Shown piece after piece: positions 50,601 to 61,745 of a DNA stretch of 64,000 bases. The position numbers and the translations under genes are program-made. The first letter of the stretch is position 1; each line of letters opens with the position of its first letter. The DNA is from Coturnix japonica (Eukaryota > Chordata > Aves > Galliformes > Phasianidae), in the NCBI RefSeq assembly GCF_001577835.2, contig NC_029520.1, positions 51,097,457 through 51,161,456 of the forward strand, in the 5' to 3' direction. The notes under the pieces are model-generated. The model ran no database searches and was not told the DNA's origin. It saw nothing but the letters and a program-made list of their open reading frames with translations.

Positions 50601-52250
50601 TTCCTATTTTAGGCTCAGACCTGATGCTCTTTGGCACGTGGAGCATCTCCTTGCTTTAGTTTCCAGCATCCCGAATAACGAGGTAATAGCATCGAGCCAA
50701 CGTTGTGACACAAATAATGAAGACAAATGACTCTTTCTCAGTAGTATTTCAGCTCAGTGAGCCAAGGTCCAGGCTGGTTGGCAACCTGAGAAAACCAGTC
50801 TCATCCCGGACTGCTTCACACCCCTCCCTCAGCCCTACTTCAGCTAAACACATCCTGAACAAACAACAGAATGTGCTGCCAAAATAGCAGAAAGAAGCAA
50901 CTCCCTAAACAGGAGTTTCCCCCTGCCCCGCGGTGTGAACCGCAGGTTTATTGAAGAGACAGGCAGCAAAAACAAGGAGCACGTTGCTGTTATAACCTGC
51001 GAACACAACATGAATCACATCGACAGTTTCTAAGGAACAAGTAGGTGGTGAGGACTGCGGGATCAGACTCCAAAGGAAAAATGAATGGACGCTTCCTCTC
51101 TCCGCAAAGATTTAACAGGCTGCATTGTAGTTAGGTCTGGGGCTGCTACAAACTGCTCCTCTTTTAGATGAAATACATACGGTATGCCTGCTAAAATGTG
51201 TTTCTGTGGTTAAAAATAAACTGCAATTGGCAAATGAATTAAGTACACATCTGCGGCGGTGCGCTCTCATTCACCCACCGAGTTGCAGTCAGTTCTTTGC
51301 AATGAATGTCCCCACTGTTGGAAATTCACAACTACGGCCACATTTAGATAGTAAAACCACATTATTTAGTGCCTCTCAAGATAGATTAATGACACTGTTA
51401 TTTCCGGAGCTGATTTTGATATAGAGACAAGGCAATTCCATCCCACTGGCCATTGCGACTGTCCCTCAGGCATTTACAGGTGGCCACCGGTACTTGGCTG
51501 GATGGATGCTTGGCCAATGTCCTGCTTTTAAATCAACATTATTAAGGTATTATATGAGAATATGGATATGATGAAGCCGAAGGATCAGTTTTCTGGCACC
51601 TACCAAGAAATGAAACGATAGAACTTTGACTCTGGATGTGTGTGGTGGTACTGCAGCCAATATGAAGAGGAAACAGGCGTAGGCCTTTTAGCTTGACTTT
51701 GTACCACTGTGTTTTTCAGGTTGAAGGGGCTAAAATACACTCTGCTGTGTTTTCAGTATGTTATAATACTGTGCATTATTCACTAATGCCATATGCTGTC
51801 TGTGTGATAACAAATGTTCCTTTCCCTTCCCTGCCTGGAATCACAATAAAGGAATGTATCCAACAAAGCGAGGAATTATTTACTTGTGCTTTTGCTACTA
51901 AAGGAACAACACCACCCACCTTCGAGTCTATCTTTTCCAATACAATATTCTCCTATTTCCCCTTCACACTTACCCTCTATTTGGGCAGAAATGAAGATCT
52001 GGGTGCTGTCTTATTACAACCAGACAAATATCCACAAACCCCAAATTCTCTCTTTGATTTTGCAGCTGTGTCAGTGGAGAGAAACTCCGCTTCACACGTA
52101 GTAGGTCTGTTCCCTTTCCTCAACCCTCCAGTATTGTCAGGAGACCTTTCCTCCTTTCTTTAAGAGAGAGGAGATGAAGGTTTGGGAGGCTGTATGGCCA
52201 CACAGCTCAGGCTGATTTATCTTGACTGAATTTGCTTGATTCAGGCTTTG
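47621..52250. other. Gene-poor intergenic stretch without CR1
   Basis: Between the MAPK1IP1L promoter and SOCS4. No gene, RNA or CR1 copy recognised. The longer open frames (about 50,179-50,659 on both strands, 51,693-52,163 plus) look like chance: no family resemblance, no splice context. Confidence 0.5.
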
Positions 52251-52287
52251 GATATCAACGAAAAGAACACCGCTCTTTTGTCTCGTG

Positions 52288-53151
52288 TGTTGCCCCCTGT
52301 AAGAAGCCATGCTTTTTACATTACTGTCTCAAAGTTTGCTGAAATGGACAAGTTCAGGCAAGTCCTGGCCAAGGTTCCAGGACTGCCTTTGTCTGAGACA
52401 CACAGGAACCAAGGTTCGAGAAATCCCTTTGTTTAGGAGATGGACAAGTCCGGGAGCTACGAAAGGGAGATAAGATATTGATCAATGGCCCTTAAGTGGT
52501 CTTTTTGTGTTGGCCTATCTCAAGGAAGATGGCCATCCCTGAGGACTAATGGCCCTTAAGTGGTCTTTCCTGTTGGCCCATCTCAAGGAAGATTGACATC
52601 TCTGAGGAAGTCACAAGACTCTGACCCGAGCTGTCCCGAAATGTCTGGAAGGCTGGAAAGAAGGATAAAAAGGGCACGGACAAACCACGGTTTTGTGGGC
52701 ATCTAGGTATCCGACCTCAGATTCCTCCACCGTTGTCCTACTGCTGCCTATTCTCTCTTCTGGGATTGCTGCTCGAGACTCTGCTCTGAGGGACCTCGCT
52801 GCCCAAGACTCCACTTCCTGAGACCTCGCTATTCTGACCATCTTCTCTGCGTTTCATCGATCTGTGGCCTGCTACTTCGCTGCCGCTCTCCCCTACCCTT
52901 ATTTTGCCCCGGACCAACGTTAACAACGTGCTACGGGATGCTGCTGCATCCAGGAGGTGACTATTCCCCGCTTTAACATAATTCTTGCTCTTTTCCACCC
53001 TTTTCTATCGCCTACTTTCCCTTCCCCATCACCCTAATTTTGGCATTCGTCGCTCTCCCTTCCCCATCCCCTCAATTGTCTATTATTTCCAATAAACTGG
53101 TCGGATCAACATTTGAATGCTCTTCTTCTTAATCTCACACCGGGCATAACA
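52288..53151 (+). mobile_element. Endogenous retrovirus LTR fossil, apparently solo
   Basis: About 0.86 kb bounded by TGTTGCCC and GGGCATAACA, which form imperfect inverted ends as in retroviral LTRs. Inside are a TATA-like GGATAAAAAGGG near 52,666 and a CCAATAAACTGG polyadenylation signal near 53,088, in the right order for a plus-oriented LTR. No internal viral genes or second LTR are seen nearby, so it is a broken remnant. Retroviral class not determined; left border uncertain. Confidence 0.55.
52484..52611. repeat. 64-bp tandem duplication inside the LTR
   Basis: Two adjacent copies starting AATGGCCCTTAAGTGGTCTT and running through TCTCAAGGAAGAT, offset by 64 bp. They differ at several sites. 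Duplicated blocks are common in the U3 part of LTRs. Confidence 0.75.
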
Positions 53152-56059
53152 TATCAAAAGAACCTTTGCCTCACTCCTAAATTGGAGCGAGACACCCCCC
53201 TAAAAAATAATGAAGTGTTTAATACACTAGAGGCAGCTTCAAATGATCTCACTTAATGAGGAAGGTTGTGACAGAAGATTTATTACCCTTTCTGATCTGC
53301 TAATGCATTTCCCTAACCACTGCAGCAGAACCAATCACTGTATTTGTATGATACACTCTATTCTGGGGGGGGATTCATTAGTAGTAGGCTAAAAATAACA
53401 CCAAAGGGCTCAGTCTGTGAGCTAATCCAATTCTTTTAATTGGAAATAAAATTTGATAAGACAACACTCTAATCACAACAGCATCAAACATTAAGACCCT
53501 CACTGGGCGTTTTGTCCAAATTGGAGCTTCATGTGACTGCACAGAAAGACCTGACCTAGAAACACAATTGCATCGCTGCTAAAAAGGACAAAACCCAGCC
53601 TCCTCATTAAAACAACAACAAAACAACAGGCTTTAGCGCAAGCAGCGGATGGCAGTCTACTCCAATTGATGTACTTAGGAAAACAGGTTTGGCAGCGGGT
53701 CTGTTCAAGTGAAACAAACCCAGGGATGCTCTTAGCTCATGGTTGGTAATGAGAACAGGGAATTTCTTTTTCCACAGAAAAAAATAAACAGACAAGAAGG
53801 AAAGGAAGATGGAGCGGCTCCCAGCGGGGCGTCCTACCTCTGTGCTGGAATCAAACCTTGCTGAGGCTGCTACAGCCCAGCGATGGCGTTGTGCCGGGCC
53901 ATGACGGTGCGTAACACGAGCCCAGGGCTTTTCCTGCTGCATCATTCCAACAGCCACAAGCCTAATAGGGAGACAAATGCTTTGAGTTCTACATGGCGTG
54001 CTCTTTGCAGGAAGGCAGAGAAAGCCTTGCTTCACAGTTCCCAGGGAATTCACGTTCCCTGCAGGAAGGTTTCATGGCAGCCAGAGGGATGTGGGGCTGA
54101 GGAAGCCACTGGGGCAGCTAATGCATCACAGGTTTCCAGGGGGTTGTTAAAAGGGATGTAGGGAATAGGGAAGTCGTTGCGACTCCCTTCAGCCTCACCC
54201 TATAGATTTTATGTGCATCAATTATATATTTACGTCTCAAACTCTATTATTCATAGAGTTGAGTAAACAGGTATTGATTTTTACACCGTAGCACAGACGC
54301 GTGTTTCTGAGGGGGTGTTCTCTGTAAGCCTGACCTCATCCGTGCTTCCTGAGAGCAGGATTTCACATGGCTGATCGAGCTGACAAACTCTGCAAGCTGC
54401 CACAGTCTGAATTATCCGTTCCAAACGGACTCCTCCACGTCATGCACGGCTCGGCCCCAGCTGCAAAGCCACCTCTTGGATGCAGAAGCAGCCAGGACTA
54501 GATGGAAAGGATGCACGACATGATCTTAGTTTGTCAGGTAACAGCAGCTCTCCCATCTCAGGGGAAGAGAAACGTGGTGGCTGTGTGAATGTAGCACTCG
54601 TGATGAGGTTTCTCCCTACCAAACCTTATGATGCTTATAGACGCACGTAAAGGTGGCAGAGGGAAACCCTGAACTGCATTTTGGAGCCCTGCCTTATTTC
54701 AAAGGTGAAGAAAAATGACCGACTTCATAGCTAGCTTCGCCATATTGAATCAATGTACATGTTCCTTATTGGGTTTTTATTGCAGATAAAATTGACAGAG
54801 AAAATCACTGGGATATACTTAAAAATGGGAAGGAAATGTGCGTTTCCAATAAAAAGGTCTCTGAAGGTCTCTTGTTTCATAGGAAGGAAGCTGTCTTTAT
54901 ATTACATGAACTATAAAAAATGATTAAAACTGAAGAGAGACAGGAAGCTGATAATTTGATTTATCATCTTAATGGCTATGATTCATGAATAAATAACATA
55001 ATGGTTTATGTCTCTCTTGTAAAAGAAGTAGAGAAGAGCCATTTGTCTAATAAATGACTTCAAAAATTACAGCTGAGCCTTGTTTGCCACATTTGTTCTA
55101 TTTAAAAAGAATGAGCGAGTATCTTATTTCTTATTACTTACTAGGACATTTGTTGTATTATTTATAAGAGTCAAAAACCTTAACTAAAAGCCACTCATCT
55201 CTGACCACAGTCTGCCATTAGCTTTAAATCCAGGAAAGAGAAAAGGATTGATCACTGGATCAATAAATCCAGCCTTAGAGCTGACTAAAAGCTTCCTTTA
55301 ACCTCCTTCCTACAGCATCCTTTTTCAAAATTAAAGCATCCCCCTTCTTAATTATTGAAGATATTACAGTAAGGCCACGTGCGTCTGCATCACACAAGGA
55401 TTTCTCTTCCACACTGGAAACAAAGATTGTTGGAAAGAAAGACTTTATCCTCCATATCACTGGACAAACCACTCCCAGCCCATCAATGACCCCAGGAACA
55501 GAATGAACGCAGTGTTTCATGTTTTTAAGCCACCCTGTAGATGCTGTTTGCTCAATGTGCAAAGAACCTGAGTCCTTTTATCAATATCATTTATCAAAAC
55601 CAGGTCCCCCTTTCTTACCAGAGGTGGTTACACCAGTCCCTTCCTACAGAACCACAAAGCAACATGGGTGAGCCTTCAAAGCAACAGAAACCACTTGAGG
55701 GACAGAATTCCTGCATAGAGCTGGTTGGGTGTATCCAAGCAGGGGAATGAAGCCAGGGCTGCTACTGAGGCACATCTCCATTAGCTGCACGCCTGCTGAC
55801 ACCTTGAGCACTTCTATTTCCCCAAGCCTTTCTTTGTTTCATTATCAGTCTTTGTCCCAAAGAACCAGACATCTTTACATGACAAGAACTTGCAATGACA
55901 AACTGGAAGTTCTTACCCTGTTTCTGAGGCTTTCTGAGAGATCTGGAGGGCTTCTCTGTTTAACTTCAAGGCTTTGTTATCTTCGGAACATTCTTCAGAT
56001 AGATAATGCAAGGCGCTATAAAGGATTATTTGAGCAAACAGCACCAGTGAGACTGTAAG
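53152..56059. other. AT-rich stretch without recognised genes
   Basis: No CR1 and no gene recognised. About 54,720-55,190 is notably AT-rich and dense in homeodomain-like TAAT/ATTA words. A minus-strand AATAAA at 54,781-54,776 is one possible distal end for the SOCS4 transcript. Confidence 0.4.
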
Positions 56060-56177
56060 TCATAGAATGATAGAATGGCCTGGGTTGCAAAGGACCACAG
56101 TGCTCATCCACTTTCAACCCCCTACTATGTGCAGGGTTGTCAACCACCACACCAGGCTGCCCAGAGCCACGTCCAGC
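56060..56177 (-). mobile_element. CR1 LINE 3'-end fragment
   Basis: Antisense CR1: TCATAGAATGATAGAATGGC, CTGGGTTGCAAAGGACCACA, ending GCCCAGAGCCACGTCCAGCC. Confidence 0.88.
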
Positions 56178-56808
56178 CTTGAAAGGCACTATTTTTACAT
56201 GCAGCACACCTTCATCCCTTGACTGCTATATTATATAGGCCTCCTAAAAATGGAGAGCTCAAGACATTTTAGGGGTAAGTGATGCATCAGCACCACGCGG
56301 CTGCCAAAGCAGTGTAGGCTGCAGAAGGAATGGCACTGAAACGACAGCAAGTTGCAAACCTATACCCTAAAAAGCTCTTTCGTGGCCTTTCATTCTGAAG
56401 GGACATTTCTCAGATGGCTTTGAAAGAGCTGGTGGCCCTGATAAGTTCCAAAGTAGATGAGACTCTTGGCTGAAATCTGCATTTTTTGGACTTGTGAAAT
56501 AAACTATAATAACGGGAACTCCCATCTAAAATTGAGCTGAAGTTTCTGAAAGGCCGCACATAGCTCTAAAATCAAATCAGATTTCAAGGCAGTTACTACT
56601 ATCTTTGATTGCAGAAGTCCTTTGTATTGACAGGCACAGAATAAAAACCAGCAAATTTGTCCCCTGCTATTCATTCACTTTGTGTAAGGAAAATGGCAGG
56701 GGTAGATAAAGAAGAAATAGATTGACTAATATGATGCTGTTCTCGACAAAACACAGCTTATGCAAAAATTAGTATCAGTTGAATGGAAGCAGCGCAAGGA
56801 AAACACTG

Positions 56809-56833
56809 CCCCCCCCCCCCCCCCAAAAAAAAA
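56809..56833. repeat. C16-A9 homopolymer junction
   Basis: Sixteen C followed directly by nine A. Read length in this tract is likely to be error-prone in sequencing. Confidence 0.9.
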
Positions 56834-56888
56834 GAGTAATTTTTCTGTCATCAGTCATACAATTATCATTTGCATATGGAGGAGGGAG

Positions 56889-56956
56889 ACTCTCAGCTGG
56901 TATAAACTCTTCTAAGTGCATCAATAAAGCCATGCTGATTTATAGCAGCTGAGAGT
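56889..56956. repeat. Inverted repeat with 16-nt arms and 36-nt spacer
   Basis: ACTCTCAGCTGGTATA (56,889-56,904) pairs with TATAGCAGCTGAGAGT (56,941-56,956) with one mismatch. The size resembles a short pre-miRNA-like hairpin, but pairing does not extend clearly inward or outward. Confidence 0.7.
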
Positions 56957-58228
56957 TTGTCCTGCAGCGCATTCATCCATGTGCGATGTGATAGATTGAT
57001 GTGTTTGCATTTTCTCCCTGGAGACTTTGGTTCGAAACCTGTTTAAAACACAGTGAAAACAAACTGGCTGGTCTCTAAGCAGATGTCCCTGGAAATCTAT
57101 TTACATCACAGTGGCAGCAGTTCAGGGGAAAAGGTATTTTATGTGCAGGGGCAGCGTGGGCAGGAAAGCAGGTCCCCAATGGTGCTGTACTGCAAAGCTT
57201 CCTTGGTAGCTCCACAGCATCCAGCTTCCAGGGTGGATCTGATGCCTGCAAATTCAGTGTGCTGCACGAGGTGAAATGGAGATATTCAAAGAGAAATATT
57301 GCTTATGCTCCTGTAGCCCTTAGTCTGCAACCTGTAAGTCTGCGCTGTGTGCTCCCACTTATATCCTGCACACATATATTTTACGAGTAATTGCCCATTT
57401 TAGATAAGATCTTTTCCACACATTAAACCAATCATGCAGCAGCAGATCTGACTGTCCATCACCACCTCAGGACCAACTACTTGAGATCAAATAGTTTAAC
57501 ACCCATAAACACCACCAGGTCCTCAAGGAAATATCTTCTTTCTCCCCCTCCTACCCTGTGCTTTATCATTTCAGAAGCAGAAGCTCCTATAGCAAAGAAG
57601 TTTGTTCCTGTACCGAGTGTTGACCTCAGCTTGAATTGTTTCTCCCCCTCCCTGATGGGTGTTCAGTCCCTGATGTATTTATAGCGAGATCATATCCTCT
57701 TTCAAACTTCATTTTGCTAGGAATAGTAATGTTAGAAATAGATTGATGAAATTACTAGATTAAATACGGGCATACACACGAGACTAGAGACTTGGTTTAA
57801 AAGAAATGCAGAAAATACAGATGAGTCAGTCTTTAGTTAACAGTGCGTTATTTCAAACATGTCAGCAATAGATGGAAATACAATATAAAAGACGGATCAA
57901 GTTCAAAACCAATCTTTAAGGTTTTTCGATCTAAAGGCTATCCATCTATAGAAATACCAGAAAGCCTACCTGGAATTCCATAAAACTAGTTTAGGAACAG
58001 TACCAAAAGCCCACAATGAATATCATTTCTGAAAGAGAGCTGGGAAGACTCAAAGTACATTTGGATAAGAAAGCCTTAAGCAAAGGCTAGTTTGGGTTGT
58101 AAATGATCTGCAGAAAAAAAAGGAAGAAAAACATCAAACTGGCATTAAAAAGAAACTCAAAGGGAAGAAAGACCGAACACACAATTCATCTGTTTAGAGC
58201 CAATCTCATTCTGTCACAAAAATATCTT

Positions 58229-59533
58229 CTAGCTTTGCTGCTCTGGTACATCGATCCTGAGTACTCTAACTTTCGATTTATAGTGATATTCCTTCAGATA
58301 CAGCTTCACTGACGGAGGAATAGGAAGCGCATCAATACCATCATAAGTTGTACAGTTGCAAATAACTGTTCTACATATATGTTGAAGAGAGAAAGGAAAA
58401 GTCCTGTTCAACGGAGTGGACAAGAGCGGTTCAAAGAACATACAGGAGCTTGGATCCTTATAGTGCTCTAAGAGTCCCGTGATGTCAGGAGAGTGGAAGA
58501 CACAAGGATCGTGGGCGTCAAAGCTGAAGTTATGATTCCACTGCTCTATCCGCGCGTGGAGAGAACGGCTGTAGCGCCTGAAGCTCACAGAAAACAAATA
58601 GTCTTCTTGGGCAGAATCTCGTAACAAAAACGTTCCCTCTGGCTTTCCTTCCAGCAGTGCTTCGGCTGCATACTTATCCATGACCCCCCAGTAACAGGGG
58701 TTGTTGTTGATCTGAAGGAGGTCTGGAACAAGGCAGTGCACGTAATCAATCTGTGTATGGTATTTTGGAGGCGTTTCCATCCGCAGCAGCTCATCATCAG
58801 TTTCCCATTTGGGCTTGTTTCTTTTCCTAGAGCTTGTGCACAGTGTTATAACTTCATCGTCAGAGTCCATATCGCTGTCATCTTTACTGCTCCTTACCAC
58901 CTTCCCTGCCACCGGCTCTGAGTCCCGCCTGGAGGGAATGCCGTCAGTAAGGTCAGAAGATGGGGAGGGAGCTGATGGGGGATCAGACTCAATCTCATTG
59001 TCTCGTAGGCCCTCCTCCTTTTCCTCATTCTGGGATAAGTCAGCAATTATCCAGTCTTCTGCTTTTTGGTTTATAGGGGCTGTATGCCTTTTAATCAAGT
59101 GCCACCGAAAAGCAAGTTCTGAGCGTGGAGGAAAAGGACACTTATCCAGCATTAATTCACTGATATGAATTTTTCTCTTCGATTGAAGTCCCGACGCGTG
59201 CCGACTGGTACAATTCTTTATGGGGAAGCACTGACCCACAGCATCTTGCAATTTTTGTTTGAGAGACCGGCCTAAAAACCTGTGTCCACACGAACGATCT
59301 AGGTCCAGCTCGATAGAGGAGCAGCTATACTTTCTCTCCTGGCTCCTTAAATTAGGCCCCGACCTTCCTGCTGCATTTGCTGTCTCAGGGTCAGAACAGC
59401 GCTCCGTCTTTTTCGACCAGGAAAGCTTCTTTCCACTCCAGACATAACCATCCTTTCTGTCTGCACTTCTGCTCCGGCTGCTCTTAGGTCTCACATCTGC
59501 GTTTTTAATATTACTGTCTTTATTTTCTGCCAT
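58229..59533 (-). CDS. SOCS4: Suppressor of cytokine signalling 4
   Basis: Intracellular adaptor: its SH2 domain binds phosphotyrosine and its SOCS box recruits an elongin B/C-cullin 5 ubiquitin ligase; in mammals it limits EGF-receptor and cytokine signalling. The whole 434-aa protein is in one exon; human has 440. Visible: VRPKSSRSRSADRKDGYVWS and the conserved N-terminal block with CSSIELDLDRSCGHRFLGRS; a variable linker about residues 160-215; SH2 from about W275 (WGVMDKYAAEALL, phosphate-binding FLLRDS, HARIEQWNHNFSFD); and a SOCS box near the end (SLQHICRTVICNC, GIDALPIPPSVKLYLKEY). The ATG at 59,533 (MAENKDSN) matches the human start; an in-frame ATG lies 7 codons upstream. The coding exon begins at the acceptor TTTGTCCTCAG near 59,632. 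Confidence 0.97.
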   Translation of the reverse strand: MAENKDSNIKNADVRPKSSRSRSADRKDGYVWSGKKLSWSKKTERCSDPETANAAGRSGPNLRSQERKYSCSSIELDLDRSCGHRFLGRSLKQKLQDAVGQCFPIKNCTSRHASGLQSKRKIHISELMLDKCPFPPRSELAFRWHLIKRHTAPINQKAEDWIIADLSQNEEKEEGLRDNEIESDPPSAPSPSSDLTDGIPSRRDSEPVAGKVVRSSKDDSDMDSDDEVITLCTSSRKRNKPKWETDDELLRMETPPKYHTQIDYVHCLVPDLLQINNNPCYWGVMDKYAAEALLEGKPEGTFLLRDSAQEDYLFSVSFRRYSRSLHARIEQWNHNFSFDAHDPCVFHSPDITGLLEHYKDPSSCMFFEPLLSTPLNRTFPFSLQHICRTVICNCTTYDGIDALPIPPSVKLYLKEYHYKSKVRVLRIDVPEQQS

Positions 59534-59632
59534 TTCAATAGCTCTGCTCCCCAAGTTTCCAGAAAGCGCAGATTTTTTTCTTGCAGGTTTTTCTACCCAA
59601 GGAAGCTTCTCTGTGGTGCTTTCTGAAAGTAT
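59534..59632 (-). other. SOCS4: SOCS4 5'UTR part of coding exon
   Basis: The minus strand shows a good acceptor (CTTCTCTTTGTCCTCAG, AG at 59,634-59,633), so the exon probably begins at 59,632. An upstream in-frame ATG at 59,554 could add 7 residues (MGSRAIE) but has no counterpart in the human protein. Confidence 0.7.
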
Positions 59633-61495
59633 CTGAGGACAAAGAGAAGACAGCTAAGTTAACAGCTTTGCACGCACACAACACAAGATGAATGCCTGCG
59701 TATGCATGACAACAGCGACAATTAATTGTTAGCCACCTACAAGTAATGATCAAGCTGAATTCTTGAGAGCCCTCCACAGATCCTGGCCTGATCCCAGACA
59801 AGGATCTTAATCTTCCCTTGTAAAAAGCATCCTCCAGAATAAACAATTCCATGTAGTTTTAGAGTCCCTATTCTGACTGTGCAGCAGAGCAGAAGGTTGG
59901 AGGTGCTGGCGATCCTCTGTTGCCAGGGTCTGTTTTAACATGAAGCACTTCACACGGCAGGTGACGCTGCTTTAGTTGTTTCTCAAGCAAATTCTGCATC
60001 TCTTCCAAATAACCTTTCAGGAAGAAACAAGGCAGAGCAGAAACAAGTAGGTCAGAGTACAAAGAGCTACTGTACCTAGATGATATGCCTGTTTGCTGCT
60101 AATCCACAGAGCGGGATGCCAGAGATCAGTTTCTTAACTGACACTTTTGGGTCACTTTCTGGATAAAAAAAATAAATAAATTATATCAGTCACAGATTCT
60201 GTCAATTTCTGAAAGCTGTTTTCCTTTGCCTTTTAAAACGGAGCTAGAAAATACTGAGCCCCCAAGGGATTGAAATATCTGGGGCTTTACATACTGAACA
60301 GGATTAAAACAAATCCAGTCCCTTACTAAAAGCAATTTTAAAAGGCCATGAAAGATGGAACTGCTTATTACTCATTAGAGAAGAAAGTTTACATTATTAA
60401 AATCACTGCTGCTTTGAGACCCACGGTCGCTGATTTCATTCTCTTTTGTTTTCAAAAGTGCAATGAATTCTCAGCTAGATAAGAGATCTCCTTTTGAATG
60501 CTGCGCTTTGAAGAACAAAAATTCCTCTTTTGATTGCTCGGTTGAAAGTAGAGCAGAGATCTTTTCTTAAGGAACACAGACAGCAATATGCTGCGTATGA
60601 CATACCCTCCTGAGGCATGGCAGGATGCAGAACTGCTTTCCATCACATACCACGATTCCTTTGCACCAAAAGGAGATTCGGAGCCTGCTGTCCACTGTTG
60701 GTTTTTTAAACTAATTGACGTGGTAAATATTAAGCAGGAAAAGCAAAGGGCATCCACTTCCTCTCTCCATTCAATTCGTTCTCATCATTAGGATTAGCCA
60801 GCATGACACAATCTCCCTGCAGTCCCCCAGGGGCTGAGCAGGCTGAGGTCTTGCCTCTGCTTTCAGTAAAGAGAAAAGCCTGCTGTGCCAGAGGCTTCCA
60901 TGCAATCTGCAGAGCAAATGCAACCCAGATGGAACTTTCACTGAGAATTTTTGACATTGTGTTCATTGTTTACAATCCACAAACCTGGGGGAGGGGGAGT
61001 GGAGAGGAAAAGGGAGGGAAAGGTGGAGCAATGCAAGGAGATGAAATGTGGAATGAGGGTAGGAGAGAGAAATGATTGCAAATATGTGGGACAAAAAATA
61101 ACAGCCTGGTGTTAGAGCCAGCTAGATGAACGATCCCTCAGCGGTTGTGAAAGCAGAGGATGTGTCCACATTTCAGCAATTACAAATCATCAAATATTAA
61201 AGCCTGTTTTCTTCTCTCAAGGTTTTACACACTGCTTTTCAGTGAAAACTCTGCAGATGTAAGACTGACAGAAGAATGGTTGCATTTGCATGAGACTTAA
61301 ACTGCCTTTATTTAGACCAAAGCTCACTGACTGCTTCTCTAATATCTCTATTTTTCATCCAGAGTAGAGCACTGAGTTTTCTACACAACGACTGGAAAAA
61401 ACCAAACAACCCACAAACCTATTCTAGATTCAGCCTGTAATAATCTGTACTAACTATATGTATGAGATTTTTAATTAGAAAGGGAGATCTCATTT
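59633..61495. other. SOCS4 upstream intron, unremarkable
   Basis: No exon or CpG island recognised. The absence of a CpG island up to the right edge suggests the SOCS4 promoter lies beyond the window. Confidence 0.5.
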
Positions 61496-61745
61496 CATAG
61501 AATCATAGAATGGACTATGTTGGAAGGGACCTCAAGGATCACGAAGCTCCAACCCCCCACCACAGGCAGGGCCACCAACCTCCACATTGATACCAGCCCA
61601 GGCTGCCCAGAGCCCCATCCAACCTGGCCTTGAACACCTCCAGGGATGGACGGGGCATCCACAGCCTCTCTGGGCAGCTGTTCCAGCACCTCACCGCTCT
61701 CAGAGTAAAGAACTTCCCCCTGACATCCAACCTAAATCTTCTCTT
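61496..61745 (-). mobile_element. CR1 LINE, young-looking subfamily, copy 3 of 3
   Basis: Antisense CR1: TCATAGAATCATAGAATGGA, GGAAGGGACCTCAAGGATCA, CCCACCACAGGCAGGGCCAC, GGATGGACGGGGCATCCACA. It ends at TCCAACCTAAATCTTCTCTT. Confidence 0.9.

Larger units (their letters stand above)
56178..58228 (-). other. SOCS4: Probable SOCS4 3'UTR and flank
   Basis: Downstream of the SOCS4 stop. No canonical minus-strand AATAAA was found close to the stop, so the 3'UTR may be long. It holds a C16A9 homopolymer (56,809-56,833), an inverted repeat (56,889-56,956) and octamer ATTTGCAT at about 56,868. Confidence 0.4.

Noticed and set aside
50179-50659. Open frames of 155 codons (minus) and 144 codons (plus) over the same DNA
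   Set aside because: Both strands open together, the composition is alanine/proline/serine-rich without a known domain, and there are no splice or promoter signals. Most likely chance.
51693-52163. 156-codon plus-strand open frame
   Set aside because: No recognisable family, no Kozak context or exon signals, and it sits in AT-rich intergenic DNA beside an LTR fossil.
59534-59554. Upstream in-frame ATG for SOCS4 (MGSRAIE)
   Set aside because: The human protein starts at the MAEN position, and the extra residues show no conservation I know of.
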